Shown in pieces: positions 37,481-51,037 of a stretch of DNA of 64,000 bases (its first letter is position 1; every line of letters starts with the position of its first letter). The stretch is taken from positions 40,930,254-40,994,253 of the forward strand of contig NC_088100.1 of NCBI RefSeq assembly GCF_036370855.1, read 5' to 3'. This DNA comes from Dromaius novaehollandiae (lineage: Eukaryota; Chordata; Aves; Casuariiformes; Dromaiidae). The notes beneath the pieces were generated by a model that was not told the DNA's origin, made no database searches, and was given only the letters and a program-made list of their open reading frames with translations. The position numbers were made by a program, and so were the translations under genes.

Positions 37481-40400
37481 CATCAGAAGCAATAAAACAC
37501 TACAGTGAAAGTACACTTTTAGATTTAACTGAAGATTAAATTATGGCTGCTTATGGTTAAGCTCTCTAATACATATGTAGACTTCTGCATTTAAAAATGC
37601 TGAGCATGCACTGACTCTTAAAAAAATCAAAAGAAAATGCTTAAGAGCTCAACATTTTTTAATTCATGCCTGCCTGCTTGCCTGCTTGTTTACTGTCAAC
37701 AGATAATTGAGAACCTAGCTTGTGAGACAAATAAAATTGTTTTCCCTTTTTGAAAATGAGAAACAGCCTTCAAAGGAAATTTATTTTATTCCTTATATGT
37801 ATACTATACCAAAAAGGGAAGTCCAAACAAACTTTTGAGTGCTCCAGTATTTTTGAAAAAAATAAAATGGCATTTATAGTGTTCTTGCTATAGAAAGCTT
37901 TGAGAACTCAGCAGTGAACAGAACTAGTCTTTAGTCCTGAAGACACTGGGGGCACTACAACCTCACAGACTTAAAATGATGTAAGCCTGAGTACAGCTAC
38001 TTTTCCTGTCCAAAGTAAACAGGAAACAACATGAAAATAGCAAGGTCTACTTGTGGAGTTGTTCCTGGTGCAAGACTGTAATATAGTTCTTCATAGAAAT
38101 TCCAACATAAAGAGAACCCAGACATTTAGTAGAATATAGACTACACCCTCTTTTCTGTAAGAACAATAAAACCAACAGAATAATGGATAAGCAGCTCACT
38201 TTCAAGCCTTTATTTAAATCTTAAATTTTCTAAAATTCTTTCAGGGTTTCATTCTTGGAAATGACATTTTCAGCTCGAGCCTGTAAGGTATCACAGTGTT
38301 AATTCAATAGGTAGAGTAAAACTCTTTACAGGCAGGGACCACACAAAGAGCTTTGGATGGAGCCAGTTTAAATGCAGGTCCCTGAATTAGGCACAGGGTA
38401 TTACAGTATCACGTTTGGGCTGTCAGACTACAACACCAAATGTGTGCACACTGTAATGATGACATGTAAAACTCACACCAGTACAGGACACATTAACAGT
38501 TGTAGCTCTAACATGCAGATGTGGCACATGATTTACTTAGCAGGTCTATCTACAAGGGAATTGGAAAGATGTGTGTCTGTGCACACATGCATTTGCATGG
38601 GGTAGAAAGTGCCTGTCTGTCCACAGGGTTGCTATTCTTGCAGAAGGACAGCAGGCGTGACTTCAAGCACAGACTTGCAGGCCTGAAAAACAAGATGCCT
38701 TGCTGTTGTTCCTCTGCAGCTGAAACGGCCATGTGTTTGGTGTAACAGAGGCAGCTGGACAACAGGTTCCTGAGCAAGGTACTTGCCATTCACTGATGGA
38801 CTAATACTTGTCTCCTCAGAGTCCCTAGGACTTGACTTAGACGCCTGTGACTTGACCTCGCCTGACTTGCAGGAGCTGTGAAGGATAATTTGCAGTGGAG
38901 ATCTACACTGTGAAAAACATCCAGATGTAACATTCAACAATATGTCATCCACTGCATGAAATGAAATCATAGTGATAATAGTGTTGTTAGGGTATGGATA
39001 AAGTAATCAGCCAATTAAAAATTTGTAATCCAATCTAATTTATATAAGTGGAAACCATGACTCAGTCTTTGGAGTTGGGCTACTGAGTGACTTGACTCCA
39101 CCCAGTGAAACAGTATTCTGCTGCTGAACTTACTCATGGCTGTACCGTTGGCTGTACTGTCTGAGTATGGAAACCTTGGTAAAAATCTTTTCCTGAATGG
39201 AGGCTCTGGTTAAAAGTAGCAGAGTAACTGAGCCCCTGGTCAGTGGGGAGGCGGACTCTAGAGCAGTCAATAACTGCTAGTGGGTTATTGCTCCCCTACC
39301 ACCTGAAAAATCCAAGAGAGGGTATTTCAGCCTACAAACCTTCTGCCTACATGAAGATCAAGTTCTGGTTTGCTATACCAGCAATGAAAAAATCTGTTTC
39401 TCATGTGATCTGCCACACAAAGTAAAGAATATTGCCCAAAGGTACTCTATCTGACTTTTCTTCCCACATCATAAGTTTGAGCTTACGGATATATATGATA
39501 AAAAGCCTGTGAAAAATAATATATGTATGAGCTATAATATTAGTATATACAAACCTATTTTTATTTATATGCCTGTATTAGACAAATTATGCAATATATT
39601 GTACAAATGTAAATGAAGACCACAGTCTCTCTCTTCAAGTGTTTACACTCTTGAAAATATCCCAAGAAACTGGCCAAAGGCAAAGGAAAGAATTACTGAG
39701 TACAGCAGTGTCATCAGCCTGGTGGCCATACAGGCTCTTTTATCAAATCTGATTATATATTTACATTGTATACAAATTATGGCAAAATGTATGTATGCAA
39801 ATATGTATAGAAAATCAGGTGTTCAAAGTTGCCCTTGTGAGGTTAGTTTTGCTTTCTGTTAGTATGCATTGTGGAACATGCTTTACAAGATCCCATGCTA
39901 CTCTTTCCAGGAAAAGCCTCACTCAAAACCAAGTCTAGGACTAAAGGAATATCCTAGTTGCCACAATAAATGAGAAAATAGGGAAGTTACTTCACGTCTC
40001 CCCTGTGCTTCTTACAATACCAGATCTATACTCTTAGGCGTAATTTCACATGGACCCTCATTTCTGCAGCATCACTTATCCTGGGAACCTTAGCAATAAG
40101 TTGGCAAATATCATTCTAGACAATGACGCTGTATAGGTTGAAAATTCATCTCTTCCAGACATTCCTTAGAGAAAGGAACAGGTTTTTTTTTTATTAATAC
40201 ATATTTGGAGTTCCCTAGAAATGCTGTTTTCACATTCTCACCACTCTTTAGTGTTCATAGCATAGTAACAACGTATGATGGATACAATGGAGAGGACTTT
40301 GCCTCAGAGTACATGCTACCCACAGTTTGTTGTTGCTCGTATAGCTACAGCTAAAGTCCATGCCACTTCTTTCCACTGTAGATTATACCTGCTGTAGGTA

Positions 40401-41150
40401 GATTAAGATTAATACAGATAAACCTACTCTCCTTGTACTCAAACCTTCACTTGGTATGGGTAAGAAACTGATTGTCCAGATGGACCTTTATGGAGTTGCT
40501 CAAAGAGATTAAGGTCCATGAGAAAGAGGTATGAGGATGATTCTGTACTTGCCTGAAATAGATGCCCTGGATGTATGAGATTCATACTGCATCCCAGTGT
40601 TTTAAGTTTCTGGGTTTGGTTAACAACCTTTATACTGAAATGGTCCAGACTGGAAAATCTTAACTCTTCTTCAGTAAAGTCATTTTGTGATTTCCCTTAT
40701 CTACCTCTGCTCTACAGAAACAGCTTTTCAAAAATCCCCTTTGTGAAAAACCTCCACATATTCTTCCACCCACTGGGAGTTAGATCTGCTAAAATGAGCA
40801 TAATTTTTTTTTTGACTATAATTGGATGTTTTGTCGGAGACCCACTATGGGACGCATTCTAAGCTTTGCAAAGTGAAGTGAAAGATTTTTATCAGATTCA
40901 ATGGACTGTGTGAATCAGGCCCTACCTATACATATTCACTGACACGGAGAATTAGAAAAGCATGCTAGCAAATGTTTGTACTCCTCAGCAGAGTGTCATG
41001 AATAGAAATAAAATCCTTTATTAAACATGTTAGTGACAATGAAAGGGGCATAGAAAGAGTCTCAAGTGAGTATAAACAGTACGAACACAATCCTGGTTAT
41101 ATGATAGGAAGTGTATTTTGTTTAAACTATTTAGTTCTTATATACAAAGT

Positions 41151-41830
41151 TGGTTACCATAAAGGGAGCAGGTAGAATAAAGAAAAGAGGCATTTTATCC
41201 TGGAGCACAACCCATTTAATTTTATTTCCATGCTTCTTCACACTGTCGTTTGTATCAGCTTTCAAAAGGGTACAGCTGTTGCTAGGTAATCGTCCTTTCC
41301 CACTTGGTAGCGGAAGTTTCAGTCACACAAAAAAGACTTTCTATACATCAAACTGCATAAAATTACAATCTAAGGCATTGTTTAATGAATGTTTCCAGTG
41401 CAACCCTGTTTCTACTTACAGGCCTCTTGCCTGGGAGGCTTGCATCCCCGGTTACCAGCACAGGGAACTTTCTTAGGCAGCAGGTCCACATATTTTCAGT
41501 GGCAGTAGCTGCAAGCCATCCCCGAGCACTCCTTTATCTCAGCTATGAGCATCAGGCTCCCTCGCCCTCTTGTCTCCGTGTCGATTCCTCCCTGGTGCTG
41601 AACAGCGGTCTGAGCTCTCAGGCGGTGAAACAGGCCACCAAATTGATTCGGCGGAAAAGCAAACAACCCCCGTGCTTCGCTGGGCTCAGCTGGGGCAAGC
41701 TCCCCAGCCTGGCTGCATACATGGCTGCGTGAACAGTGTGGATAACCACACCGGAGAAAGCAGTGGATGGGCAGAAACGAGCAGGAAGGGCTGGCACAGG
41801 AAAGGGACCTGAGTTCAGGCTGTCTTAAAT
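41151..41830. other. Intergenic G+C-richer patch with overlapping open frames
   Basis: Plus-strand frames of about 108-115 codons overlap here in different phases, with no recognisable domain. GTTGCTAGGTAATC at about 41278 resembles an RFX X-box. It may be a regulatory element or an unrecognised old repeat. I do not call a gene. Confidence 0.4.
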
Positions 41831-44800
41831 GTATCTGGCACCAAATGTCAGAACATGGACTTGGTTGTTTTTTAGATTCATGATCAACTGAGGACGTTAA
41901 GGAAATGTGGGTCAGCTTGAAGTGTGAAACTTAACTAATAAATTACACATTATTCCAGTATAAGAGAGATTTTCAGACAAGTGTTTCACTTATTCTTCAG
42001 TAGAATAACTGTGGGAATTTTATGGCTGTATCTTTTAGATTTTCCAATGTGGAGAAGACCAAGATAAAGTTAGACTCGGGACAGCCTCAGGATAGATCGT
42101 AGTCAGCAAACTATGATCAGATTCACTGGGGTTCCTGATCTAACCACACCTGTTACTGACACCCGCCGTCACCACAGAGGTTTTTTTTTTAATCTATGGG
42201 TGGCACAGCTACAGATACAGATGAGCAATTTGCAATTGCTTTCTTAGAAGTGTGGGGTACAAATAATGGTTCTATTATATCCATCATCTGCTTAACATCA
42301 AATATTATTTTATTCTACGTGAACCATGGCATCCAAAAGCATTATAAATAAATCTGTGTCCAGTTTTGACAGTCTCTATCAATCACCTCAGAGATAAAGT
42401 AACTTGTGGCAGAGGGAGAGCAGCTGCAGTGAGTACTGGCATCCCCTCGTACACACACTGACAGATCTGTGAAGGGAGAGCCAGGCAATGCAAGAGCTGA
42501 CTGGCCTGTTTATGCTTTCTTGCTGAAAGCAACCTGGAGCCGCTCTTCCAGATCTTCCCTGGGGCACTCCACAAGAGAACTAAGAAATGAAAAGGGATCA
42601 GAAGGAAAAATCCTTAATACATAGAAAGGTGTAACAGAGAAACTTTTTGTTATGACTTCCCCACGTTTGCATCAACCAGCTGCCTTTTTCCAGAAGTAAT
42701 ACGTAATATTAAAGATAGGCTATCTAGCAGGCAGCAGTGACAAGTCATTCCACTGAAAGTACACTGTGTAATAAGAAATCGATTTCCTATGTCCAACCTA
42801 GAAACTTTTGTTTCCAAAATATTATGCAAATCACTGCCAGCAGAATATATGAATCATATAATTTCACTTAACACATTTGTAGAGAAACAAATGCAGTTTT
42901 GACCCAGTTTTTGTCTGTTAGCTAAATATAACATATTTCTGGGGCAAAGTATTCATCCCTATCTGAAAACACAGTTCAAATAATCAAGGCCAAAGACTAC
43001 GTGCGTTTGATTTCACAACCATAAGTGCTGATGAATGAATACCGCAACCAAGAATTTCTACAGTGCTGCGTAAATTCCAGTAGTCATCAACAAGTTACAC
43101 AATTTCACTGCTGGTTTATATTAACACATAAAGGAAACATGTTCCATGACTCTTACTTTATATAATGCACAAATCAGTTACTTCACTTATTTAAGGTTCA
43201 GTTGAAGTGTAAGAAATAGACCCTGCATTTGGTTGGACTGAAATTTTTGTAATTGTTATTGATAGGTATTTTAATAAAAAGATTGTACACACTTATTAAG
43301 AACTGCCTAGTTGATATAATTAAAACTTGAATTTTAACAACTTTTAAGCTTGACTTTCGACAGCTATTCAACTCAGTCCAGCTTAACATTAATTTTTGTT
43401 TTTAGAACAGGTATTATAAAGCTTATGTAGAACTAGTCTGTTGTTTATGACTTGAATTTGTCCACTGGCCATGCATCACTGACGGTAAGGGAAGGAATAA
43501 TCTTGTTATAAAAGAAATTATTTCTCTTACTGAAATATGTAAGCTTGAATCTTGTTCAAAAAAATGGCAGAATCTGGTGTGGTATATCCTATGCTCCTTA
43601 ATATTCAGGTCAATCTTTTTTTTTTTTTCTTTTTTTAACCACTGTTCATTTCCAAGGTCTTTTGCAATTAATAAATAAAACACATCCTATTAAGGCTCTA
43701 AATTCCACATAAATATAAGCAGCTCCTATTAAAGTCATTGTATACATGGCAAAAGTAAGGTAGGGAGAACAGAATTCTATTTAACAATCTTACTCTAATA
43801 TTTACTTTATCTTTCTATGATTAAAAGAAAAAACAACATAGTTTGCTTTTGGGACTTGCATACATTTCACAAATATTGCATCACCTTGCCACATCATTAT
43901 GACATTTGGTATTCTATAATCCAGTTCTCAGAAGCAAGTGTAAGCAGCAGCTGATTGATTTTCCTGTCTCTTACAAGATGCAGCACAGCACACAGTTATA
44001 CTAGCATTATTTTACAATTTTATTTGCATTTCTCTTTGCAAATTATTAAAATAAATCAGAACCAATTAAGAAGACCCAGCTCTAGTGAGGTCAAAGGAGA
44101 ATTAGGTCAAGGAAGCTGCAAAAGCTAGCCTGTGCCAAGATCTGAAGATAAGTATTTTGAATTTGAGACAGAATATGAAAGAAAGGCAGCAAGGCAAGCT
44201 GAAAGAGGACACAAAGGAAAAGCAAATAAAGAAGCTTATCCCCCTTGGTAGTATGATAGTACAACTGAAGTAATAAGACATGCAACTGAAGATAGAGGTG
44301 GGATGAAATAATAATGCTGAGAAACAGTAAGGTACAGAAGAAGGACATGAGGTACAGCTGATGGCTTGCCAAAGGTGGGTCAGATTGTGTTACATTTTAA
44401 ATCGCTATCAGCAGACACAAGAAAGCTGATGACCTCGGAGCAGGAGAGCAGATAAAAAGCTCGTAGTAGCAAATCTCTTTCTTTGAAGAGAAAAACAAAA
44501 CCAAACTAGATTCATATCACCAACTATAACTTACATGCAGGAAGCTTTGGAAAATGGAAAATCCCAGTGTTGCTCAGGAGAAAAAAATTCCCCTCTCCTT
44601 CCAGCTCAGGAAACGTCACTGGAAAGTCCCAGCCTGAAAAAAAAAATCTACCAAGCAAACAAACTGCCTATGCAGCAAAAAGAGAGAGAGGAACAAAGTC
44701 AACAGATACTTTCACATGAAAGGAGTTTATTTTCAGGTTAGAATTTCTTTTAATGACTGCAGTTCAAGTTCAAACAAGAAAAATCTCATTAGGATGAATA

Positions 44801-47800
44801 AGCCAGTAAACTTCATTCCTGGTATTAGGCTACAGAAAGAAAGTTCATTTACAAAAAAGACAAGACCTTCAACTTGGGATTTTTCTGGTTTTCCACTGAG
44901 TGTAGTCAAACAATCCCAGTGACAACACAGATACCCGGGATTATCAGATCGCTGTAAAATTAGAAATGACCATCTGGCAAGTTTGTGGGTTGTTCTTCCT
45001 CCCCTCCCCCTTGATTGACATGTATTTTTAGACAAGGAAGCTCTGCTCCACAATATGCCTCCCGACAACCTCACTGGGCATGGTTGCTTGTTTTTCAAGC
45101 AAGTTCAATGCTGGGAATTTTTCCAGCATTGTCTGCCAAGAAAACAAGGAAACGCCATGGCCGGTCACTTTGAGACAAGACATACAGCACTGGGCAACAC
45201 TCCAGAATTCTTCCCTAATGAGCACTGATGAAAACAGAAGTATTAACAGAAACATCTACCTTTCTCTGAAATAAACCAAGATTCAACAAAGTGGCAGTAC
45301 AACCATACTAACACAAAACAGATGAGTTTGGGAAATGTCACTTGGACTGCCTTATCTCCAACCCTATAAATATTAAAATAATTATGCAGTATTTTATTAT
45401 TCTCAAGCTCAAGTTCTCTCTGTCATCATCAGGATTCAAAGCAACCACAGACAGCCGTCTCAAATGTGCTATCCCCAGCAGCCAGTAATGGTTAATATTT
45501 ATGAAACTGCAATCCTATTTACATCCTCACAAATGTGGAAGAGAAGGTCACTTGGCAGTCTTTTGGGGGGAGTTATGTTTGAGATTTTTTTTTATGCTTT
45601 GCTCTTGCTGTATATGAATAGCAGAAGGGAAACAAAATCACAGGGAAGTCTGCAAATGCCATTCTTTATCATTCTTCCTGTCACTAGATAAGGGCATAAT
45701 TCTACTCCTGTTGTCATAAAGGAGGGTAGGAGGACATTAACTTCTGCACTGGAAGCTCAGGGCCCAAGTCCATTGATCACATGTCTAATTCTCAAGCTTT
45801 GAACAGCAGGGATTAATGATCACCAAAGCTTTCCCTTGTCACCAAGCTGGAGTAGCAAATTTCAAAACCAATCCAGTTTCGCTTCCTGTATCTGATGCAA
45901 GAATTGCATTAAGCTCTCTAAAGGAGAAACGTCATGAATCTCTCTTGATCTTAACCATACTCTTACATACTCTGAAGAAAGAGTACCCAGAATGTGTGTC
46001 CTGGAAGAGGTCAAGCAGAGGTGAGGACAGAAGTGGGGCCAATATTCACATAAAATGTACAGGCTGGATTCTTCATGATTTTCAGAGAAGTGTCTTTGCC
46101 CTTCTCGAAGCAAATTTCTAGCAACAAATAAAAGTAGGCTGTGACTGCAACATGAACACGACCTGTTGATCTTCTAAGGGCTTTTTTTCAAGTGCGCTTG
46201 CCAACGTTGATCAGTACAAGGTAGTGTGGACAGTAAGAATCCATTATGTTGGATAATGCCTACTGCAAGAGGCCTCTACCTTACTTTTAACTGTTTTCAC
46301 AGCTTGAGTTAACACAGTTTGCTACAGTAGCTGATGTACTACTGTACTGAAAGTGGTAGATAATTCTGAAGCTGTAAAATTCAGGGTTTTGTATACTGGC
46401 AGTACAGACATGTTATTTGAAATCATTTCAAAATAGTAGCATCTTTAATGCCAAGCAGAATGCTCTTGCACTCAGCTAATTTTAAGAACCAGAATGCCGC
46501 TCCATACTACATTTCATTTCTCACATACCCATAACTGATTGAGGAGCTTTGCTCATGGGAGTAAGTACAACCATAAATGTGGAAATTCCAGCCAAAAGAG
46601 CTACTTATTTTAGTATCTGCCTGGTGGCAAGACACACAAATCAGCTGCGAATAAAACATTTTTTTTTTAAAAAAAAGGTTGATATATTTGAGTACAGAAC
46701 ACCCAGTGAAATTAGGCAACACTGAAAAAAGCCAAAAAGCTGAAATATCAGTGATATTCATTCATGCTTCAGGTAAGTTTGGGGTTTTTTTTACATGTTG
46801 TAAGGTTTTATTTTATAAAGCTTCTTCAAACAGCATGGATATGGAATCAACTAAGAGCCAGGGAATACAAACCCTCACAAAGGGAGAAGGGAGGAAAAAA
46901 ACCCTTGAATCAAGCAGGACCAACCACACCTTCACCGAAAGAAGGACTTCTTTAGTCAAATCAGATACGTGACCCAAATGAAAAACAATAATTAACAAAC
47001 AAGCCTAATATAATGGAGTCGGTGATGGTTATCAGAAGAGGAAAGTCATTTCCAGAACACAGCTAATTCTGAATCTGGCATTACTTAGAGTCCTGTATTT
47101 CATTTTATTTTGTTATTTTTCCTTACTGACCTTGTTGGTCTTGTTATGATAAAAGTACACTTGGCAGCTGATGAGAAAAGAAAAACAAGATCAATTGTAC
47201 AGCTGAGTGATTAAGCAAGAAAAAAATATGCAAACACATTCTAAGTTCCTGCAAATGCAAACATGGTTTCACTCTGCTCACTGACAAATTAAGCAAAAAA
47301 GGCTAAAAGAACCTGAAAGCTTTCAAGCTGAACATCTGAAAGTTGGAAAGTGCTAAGAATTAATACAGAACATGCACAGGAAACCTGGACTAGGATTAAA
47401 AGGCAGTACAGCGATTACTAGCTGCAACAGGGACAGGTTACCCAGTGAGCTGCAGGTAGCTTTCCAGCAGTTCAAATGCAACTCCAAGGGCAGGGCTGGC
47501 ATCAGAGCTGCACCGATACAGACACAGCAAGTGTCACCAGTCCTGCAGCGAAGAAAGTAGATACCAGACAGGGAGGCTGTAAATCGTAGTAGCTATGTGT
47601 TAACATACTGCGATTGATTGAGGCAGCACAGAACAGGTTCGTATCAATCCCCCAATGCCTGCCCCAGGGACGGTAAACTCGTGGCAGATGTATGAGGTGG
47701 ACACCTGGGAACAGGAACCACTGCGCCCAGCTCAGCTAAGTCTGCCTTCAAACAAGTTGGAGCCTTCAGACTGACAAGGTTAAAAAAAGAAAAACCCATA

Positions 47801-50397
47801 GAGTGTAATTACCACTTCCTTCATGCTTGTAAATCACTAGTCATTTCTTTTTCATCACATGAATGACATCACTGCCAGAAATGACTACCTGAGGATCCAG
47901 ATTGAAACTGTCACAGCAATCACATTAATGGGTCTCTGTGCAGATGCAGGAGCAGTTTAAATTATCTTTCGAATTATTTTACCAAATAAGAAAGGCCATA
48001 ATTAAGAAGAGAAATACTTCAACAACAACTGATCACTAACTATTTAAAAAATGTAATGTTTTTACTCTATAGACTTGATAATTTAGCAGGGAATGAGCAT
48101 TAAATGCAGCCTGACTGCAAATGAAATACCGTTAAAAACCATTTGTGTACTAAAACATGTATGCTTTAGGGCTTAACCTTAGGCTGTATGAATAAAGTGG
48201 AGTTGTACTTATTTGGCTATACAAATTAGCTTGCAGGTCTTCTATGTACATTTCAATAATACTTCATGTTAACCAAGATTAAGCTTCAGTTTTAACTCCT
48301 GATACATACAGAATAAAAATGTACTGGGTGAAACTACTGCATCTCCATGATAGACAATACTATTTCAAATCTTTCCAAGAATGATGCCCCAAAACTATTA
48401 AGATTACAGCTGTTGCTATGGTATCATGAATCTTTTAGGCTCATGGGAAGTAATGACCTTCTAGGCTCATGTGCAGGGGCAGTAAGTTCTCCTTTTTATC
48501 TCCACTAACCTCTACTCTTTAATGATCTAGTCTCTTTCTGAAGCCACAACCATTCCTTAGAAGACACCATATACCATGGGAGCTGCTGACCACAAGGAGA
48601 GGGGAGCACAGCACAGCCCACTCCCAGCCCACCCCCACTGCTAAGGCTGTAAGGCCTATGTGAAATACATCCCTCTTGCTGAGGGAAAATGTGGAGGCAC
48701 GGCCACGTCGAGAGACTCAAAACAGGCCACAGACTGGCATTACACAAATCAGGGTAGCAAAAAACCTAATTATTTTGTTACACTATAGTAGCACAGTGTA
48801 TAATGATGTTTACCTCTCACTCTTTGGTACTGTGTAATAAGGCTATAATGGGGTAGCAGCTGCCCCCATCATAAGTTTACCGACTCTTCAACCAAAAGTT
48901 ACAGGACTTAGGCAGTATTTCTGGATACCTTTGCCCCAAGGTTTTTAGGAGCTGTAAGCCACCAAAAGCACCATTACACACACATAAGATCACAGTGATC
49001 ATTTCTCTGATGAAATCTTGTTGCGAGGATCCATACACTTGTTACCTAACTGGATTGCTACGAAGCATCTTACAAAAGGTTAGTTGCATAGGAACCCCAG
49101 CTAGCAGAAAATTCAGCTACTCTCACAACTCAGGAGAAATACTTACTGATACAGCAAAATAACTTCTGCATACAGTGACGCTTATACAAAAGCTCCAGGT
49201 TATACAAGCAAATTCTCACAAAATACCCTTTCCAAGATAGTCACACATCTTTGTAATGCCATCATGTATTCATATTCCTCAATTAAATAGGTATTTTCCA
49301 AATTGGGGGAAGAAAAATCACAGAATGATTTTACAGCGACGCCAGTTAAACTTCTACACTGTGAAACCTGTAGACACTTACATAGGCAAGACATATTTTA
49401 TCTGGAATTTGTTTTTAGAACTTTGCTTGTCGATTTGTTTCTATCTGAATCTCAATTACATTCCATTGATTTTATACTCTTCTCAGAAAGTAATGTCATT
49501 GTTACATGCATTAAATTTTCTCTTATCTATCCTCTCTTATACCAGTGACTTGTAAGAGACAGTAGAATTTTATCCTGCATGTTTCTTTGCTGAAATAAGG
49601 ATTTTTCTAGATAGGCACTAAGTCAACTAGGAATAACACAAAGCCTGAAAACATCAAACAAGTATTCAAAACAATTTATGTTTTGGTAGAAAAAAAATAT
49701 TAATAGGTGCTTTTAGTTAAAGACTTCCATTGGCTACTTTTTCCTAGCCCTCAATAAATAGGAAGTGTAAGGCATGTGGAATCAAAATTCTTTAATGGAA
49801 CTCAAGCTAAAAAGCACTGTGTGCAATTTTCCAAGTGATTTAAACTGGGACCTTTTTCCTCCATAGTCTGTGAAAATGTCACTTCCTCCAGTTAAAAGCA
49901 GGGAACTGGCCACAAATGTAGGCTAGTGAACATACAGGGCAACAAACAAACAGGAAAAACACAGACGTGGAAACCTCAAGACACTGGGTGCAAAAAAGGT
50001 GACGGGGCCTATTTCAGAGGGGTTGCAGCAGGAGTGCAAGGCTGAAGGCCGCTGTGTTAAAAACACAGCATTGCTTCTCAGAGTGACAGTTTTAGGAAAA
50101 CACGGGAGCCAGCCACACACAGCGGGACAGAACCATCGCATTTCAAGCCAAGGGAGCCCAACAGCAACCACACTCTGGAAAAGCAGCGGCAGCTTCTCTC
50201 GCTAAAAAAAAAAACCAAAAAGAAGTGAGGAAAAGCTTGAACGGCTCGTAGGGGTGCGAGAGGCTCTTTAACAGTCGCATGCACTCGGCTCGCAGGCCCA
50301 GCGGCAGCGGTGGCCCCGCAGCTGGGACTTCGGGCCCCGCACGTCGAGGCGGCCGGGCCCGGGGGCGGGGGGCCGCCGGGGGGCTGCGCGGCCGCGG
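41831..50397. other. Intergenic region between RNGTT and BORCS6 (right part)
   Basis: AT-rich. Contains adjacent hairpins at 45084-45131. Scattered open frames of 60-120 codons lack homology. A possible BORCS6 polyadenylation signal (ATTAAA on the minus strand, 49796-49791) is very uncertain. Confidence 0.65.
45084..45131. repeat. Two adjacent perfect hairpins
   Basis: TTGCTTG (45084-45090) pairs with CAAGCAA (45096-45102) around TTTTT. Three bases later CAATGCTGG (45106-45114) pairs with CCAGCATTG (45123-45131) around an 8-base loop. All pairs are perfect. Function unknown. Confidence 0.8.
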
Positions 50398-51006
50398 CTA
50401 CTTGCAGAGCCCCTCCAGGCGCTCCAGGGTGCCCTTCATGTCGCGGATGCGCTTGGCCAGGGCGGGCACGGGCTGCATGGCGCGGTCCAGCTCCTCGCAG
50501 CGCGCCACCAGCGCGTACATGGCGCGGATGCTGAGGTCGGCCGCCTCGCCCAGGCTCTCCACGCCGTCGCGGTAGGTCTGGATGCAGCCCACGCTGAGCG
50601 CCGTGAGGGCCTGCAGGCCGCAGTGCACGTTGCGCAGCAGCTCGTCCACCTGCGCCGCCACCTGCCCCGCCAGGGCCACCACGTCCTGCAGCGCGCCGGG
50701 GTCGATGGCGGGGATGGGCCCCGCCGCCGCCGCCTCCCCCCGCGGGGCGCCGCTCAGCCGGATTCGCCGCTCCAGGTTGTTGGCCACGAACTGCGTGAGC
50801 CGCCCCTCGCGCAGCACCGTCCCCTCCAGCTCCAGCGCGCTCGCCAGCGTGGCCCGCCGCCCCTCCGCCGCCGCCGCCTGCCGCGCCGCCGCGCCGCCCG
50901 CCAGGCTTAGCGCCTCCAGGCTCCGCTCCTCGCGCCCCCGCGCCGCCGCCGCCCCCTCGGCCACGGCCGGGGCCGCCCCAGCAGGCCGCAGCGCCGGCAC
51001 CTCCAT
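50398..51006 (-). CDS. BORCS6: BLOC-1-related complex subunit 6 (lyspersin)
   Basis: Single-exon 202-residue protein. It is a subunit of BORC, which recruits ARL8 to lysosomes so that kinesins move them toward the cell periphery. Residues 50-86 (RRATLASALELEGTV; TQFVANNLERRIRLSGAP) and 97-202 (IPAIDP; ALSVGCIQTYRDGVESLGEA; AMYALVARCEELDRA; CK at the C-terminus) follow the human protein closely. The conserved part is alpha-helical. The disordered N-terminus is much shorter than in human (about 357 aa in total). The ATG at 51006-51004 has G at -3 and +4; the frame stays open upstream to 51177, but that part reads through promoter repeats. It is divergent from PNRC1. The human gene is on another chromosome (17p13). 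Confidence 0.93.
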   Translation of the reverse strand: MEVPALRPAGAAPAVAEGAAAARGREERSLEALSLAGGAAARQAAAAEGRRATLASALELEGTVLREGRLTQFVANNLERRIRLSGAPRGEAAAAGPIPAIDPGALQDVVALAGQVAAQVDELLRNVHCGLQALTALSVGCIQTYRDGVESLGEAADLSIRAMYALVARCEELDRAMQPVPALAKRIRDMKGTLERLEGLCK

Positions 51007-51037
51007 CCCCAGCGATGCGCATCCGCCTCCCGCCGAG

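Larger units (their letters stand above)
34061..41150. other. Intergenic region between RNGTT and BORCS6 (left part)
   Basis: AT-rich, without recognisable genes. It holds a strong CTCF-like motif (35837-35852), a weaker one (37942-37956) and an AT-rich block with homeodomain-type motifs (37195-37480). Confidence 0.7.

Noticed and set aside
41385-41732. 115-codon plus-strand frame as a gene
   Set aside because: No recognisable domain, overlapping frames in other phases, no clear splice or promoter context.
50198-50225. A-rich run near BORCS6 as a retrocopy poly-A tail
   Set aside because: The run is A on the plus strand, so T in BORCS6 sense, the wrong orientation for a tail of this gene.
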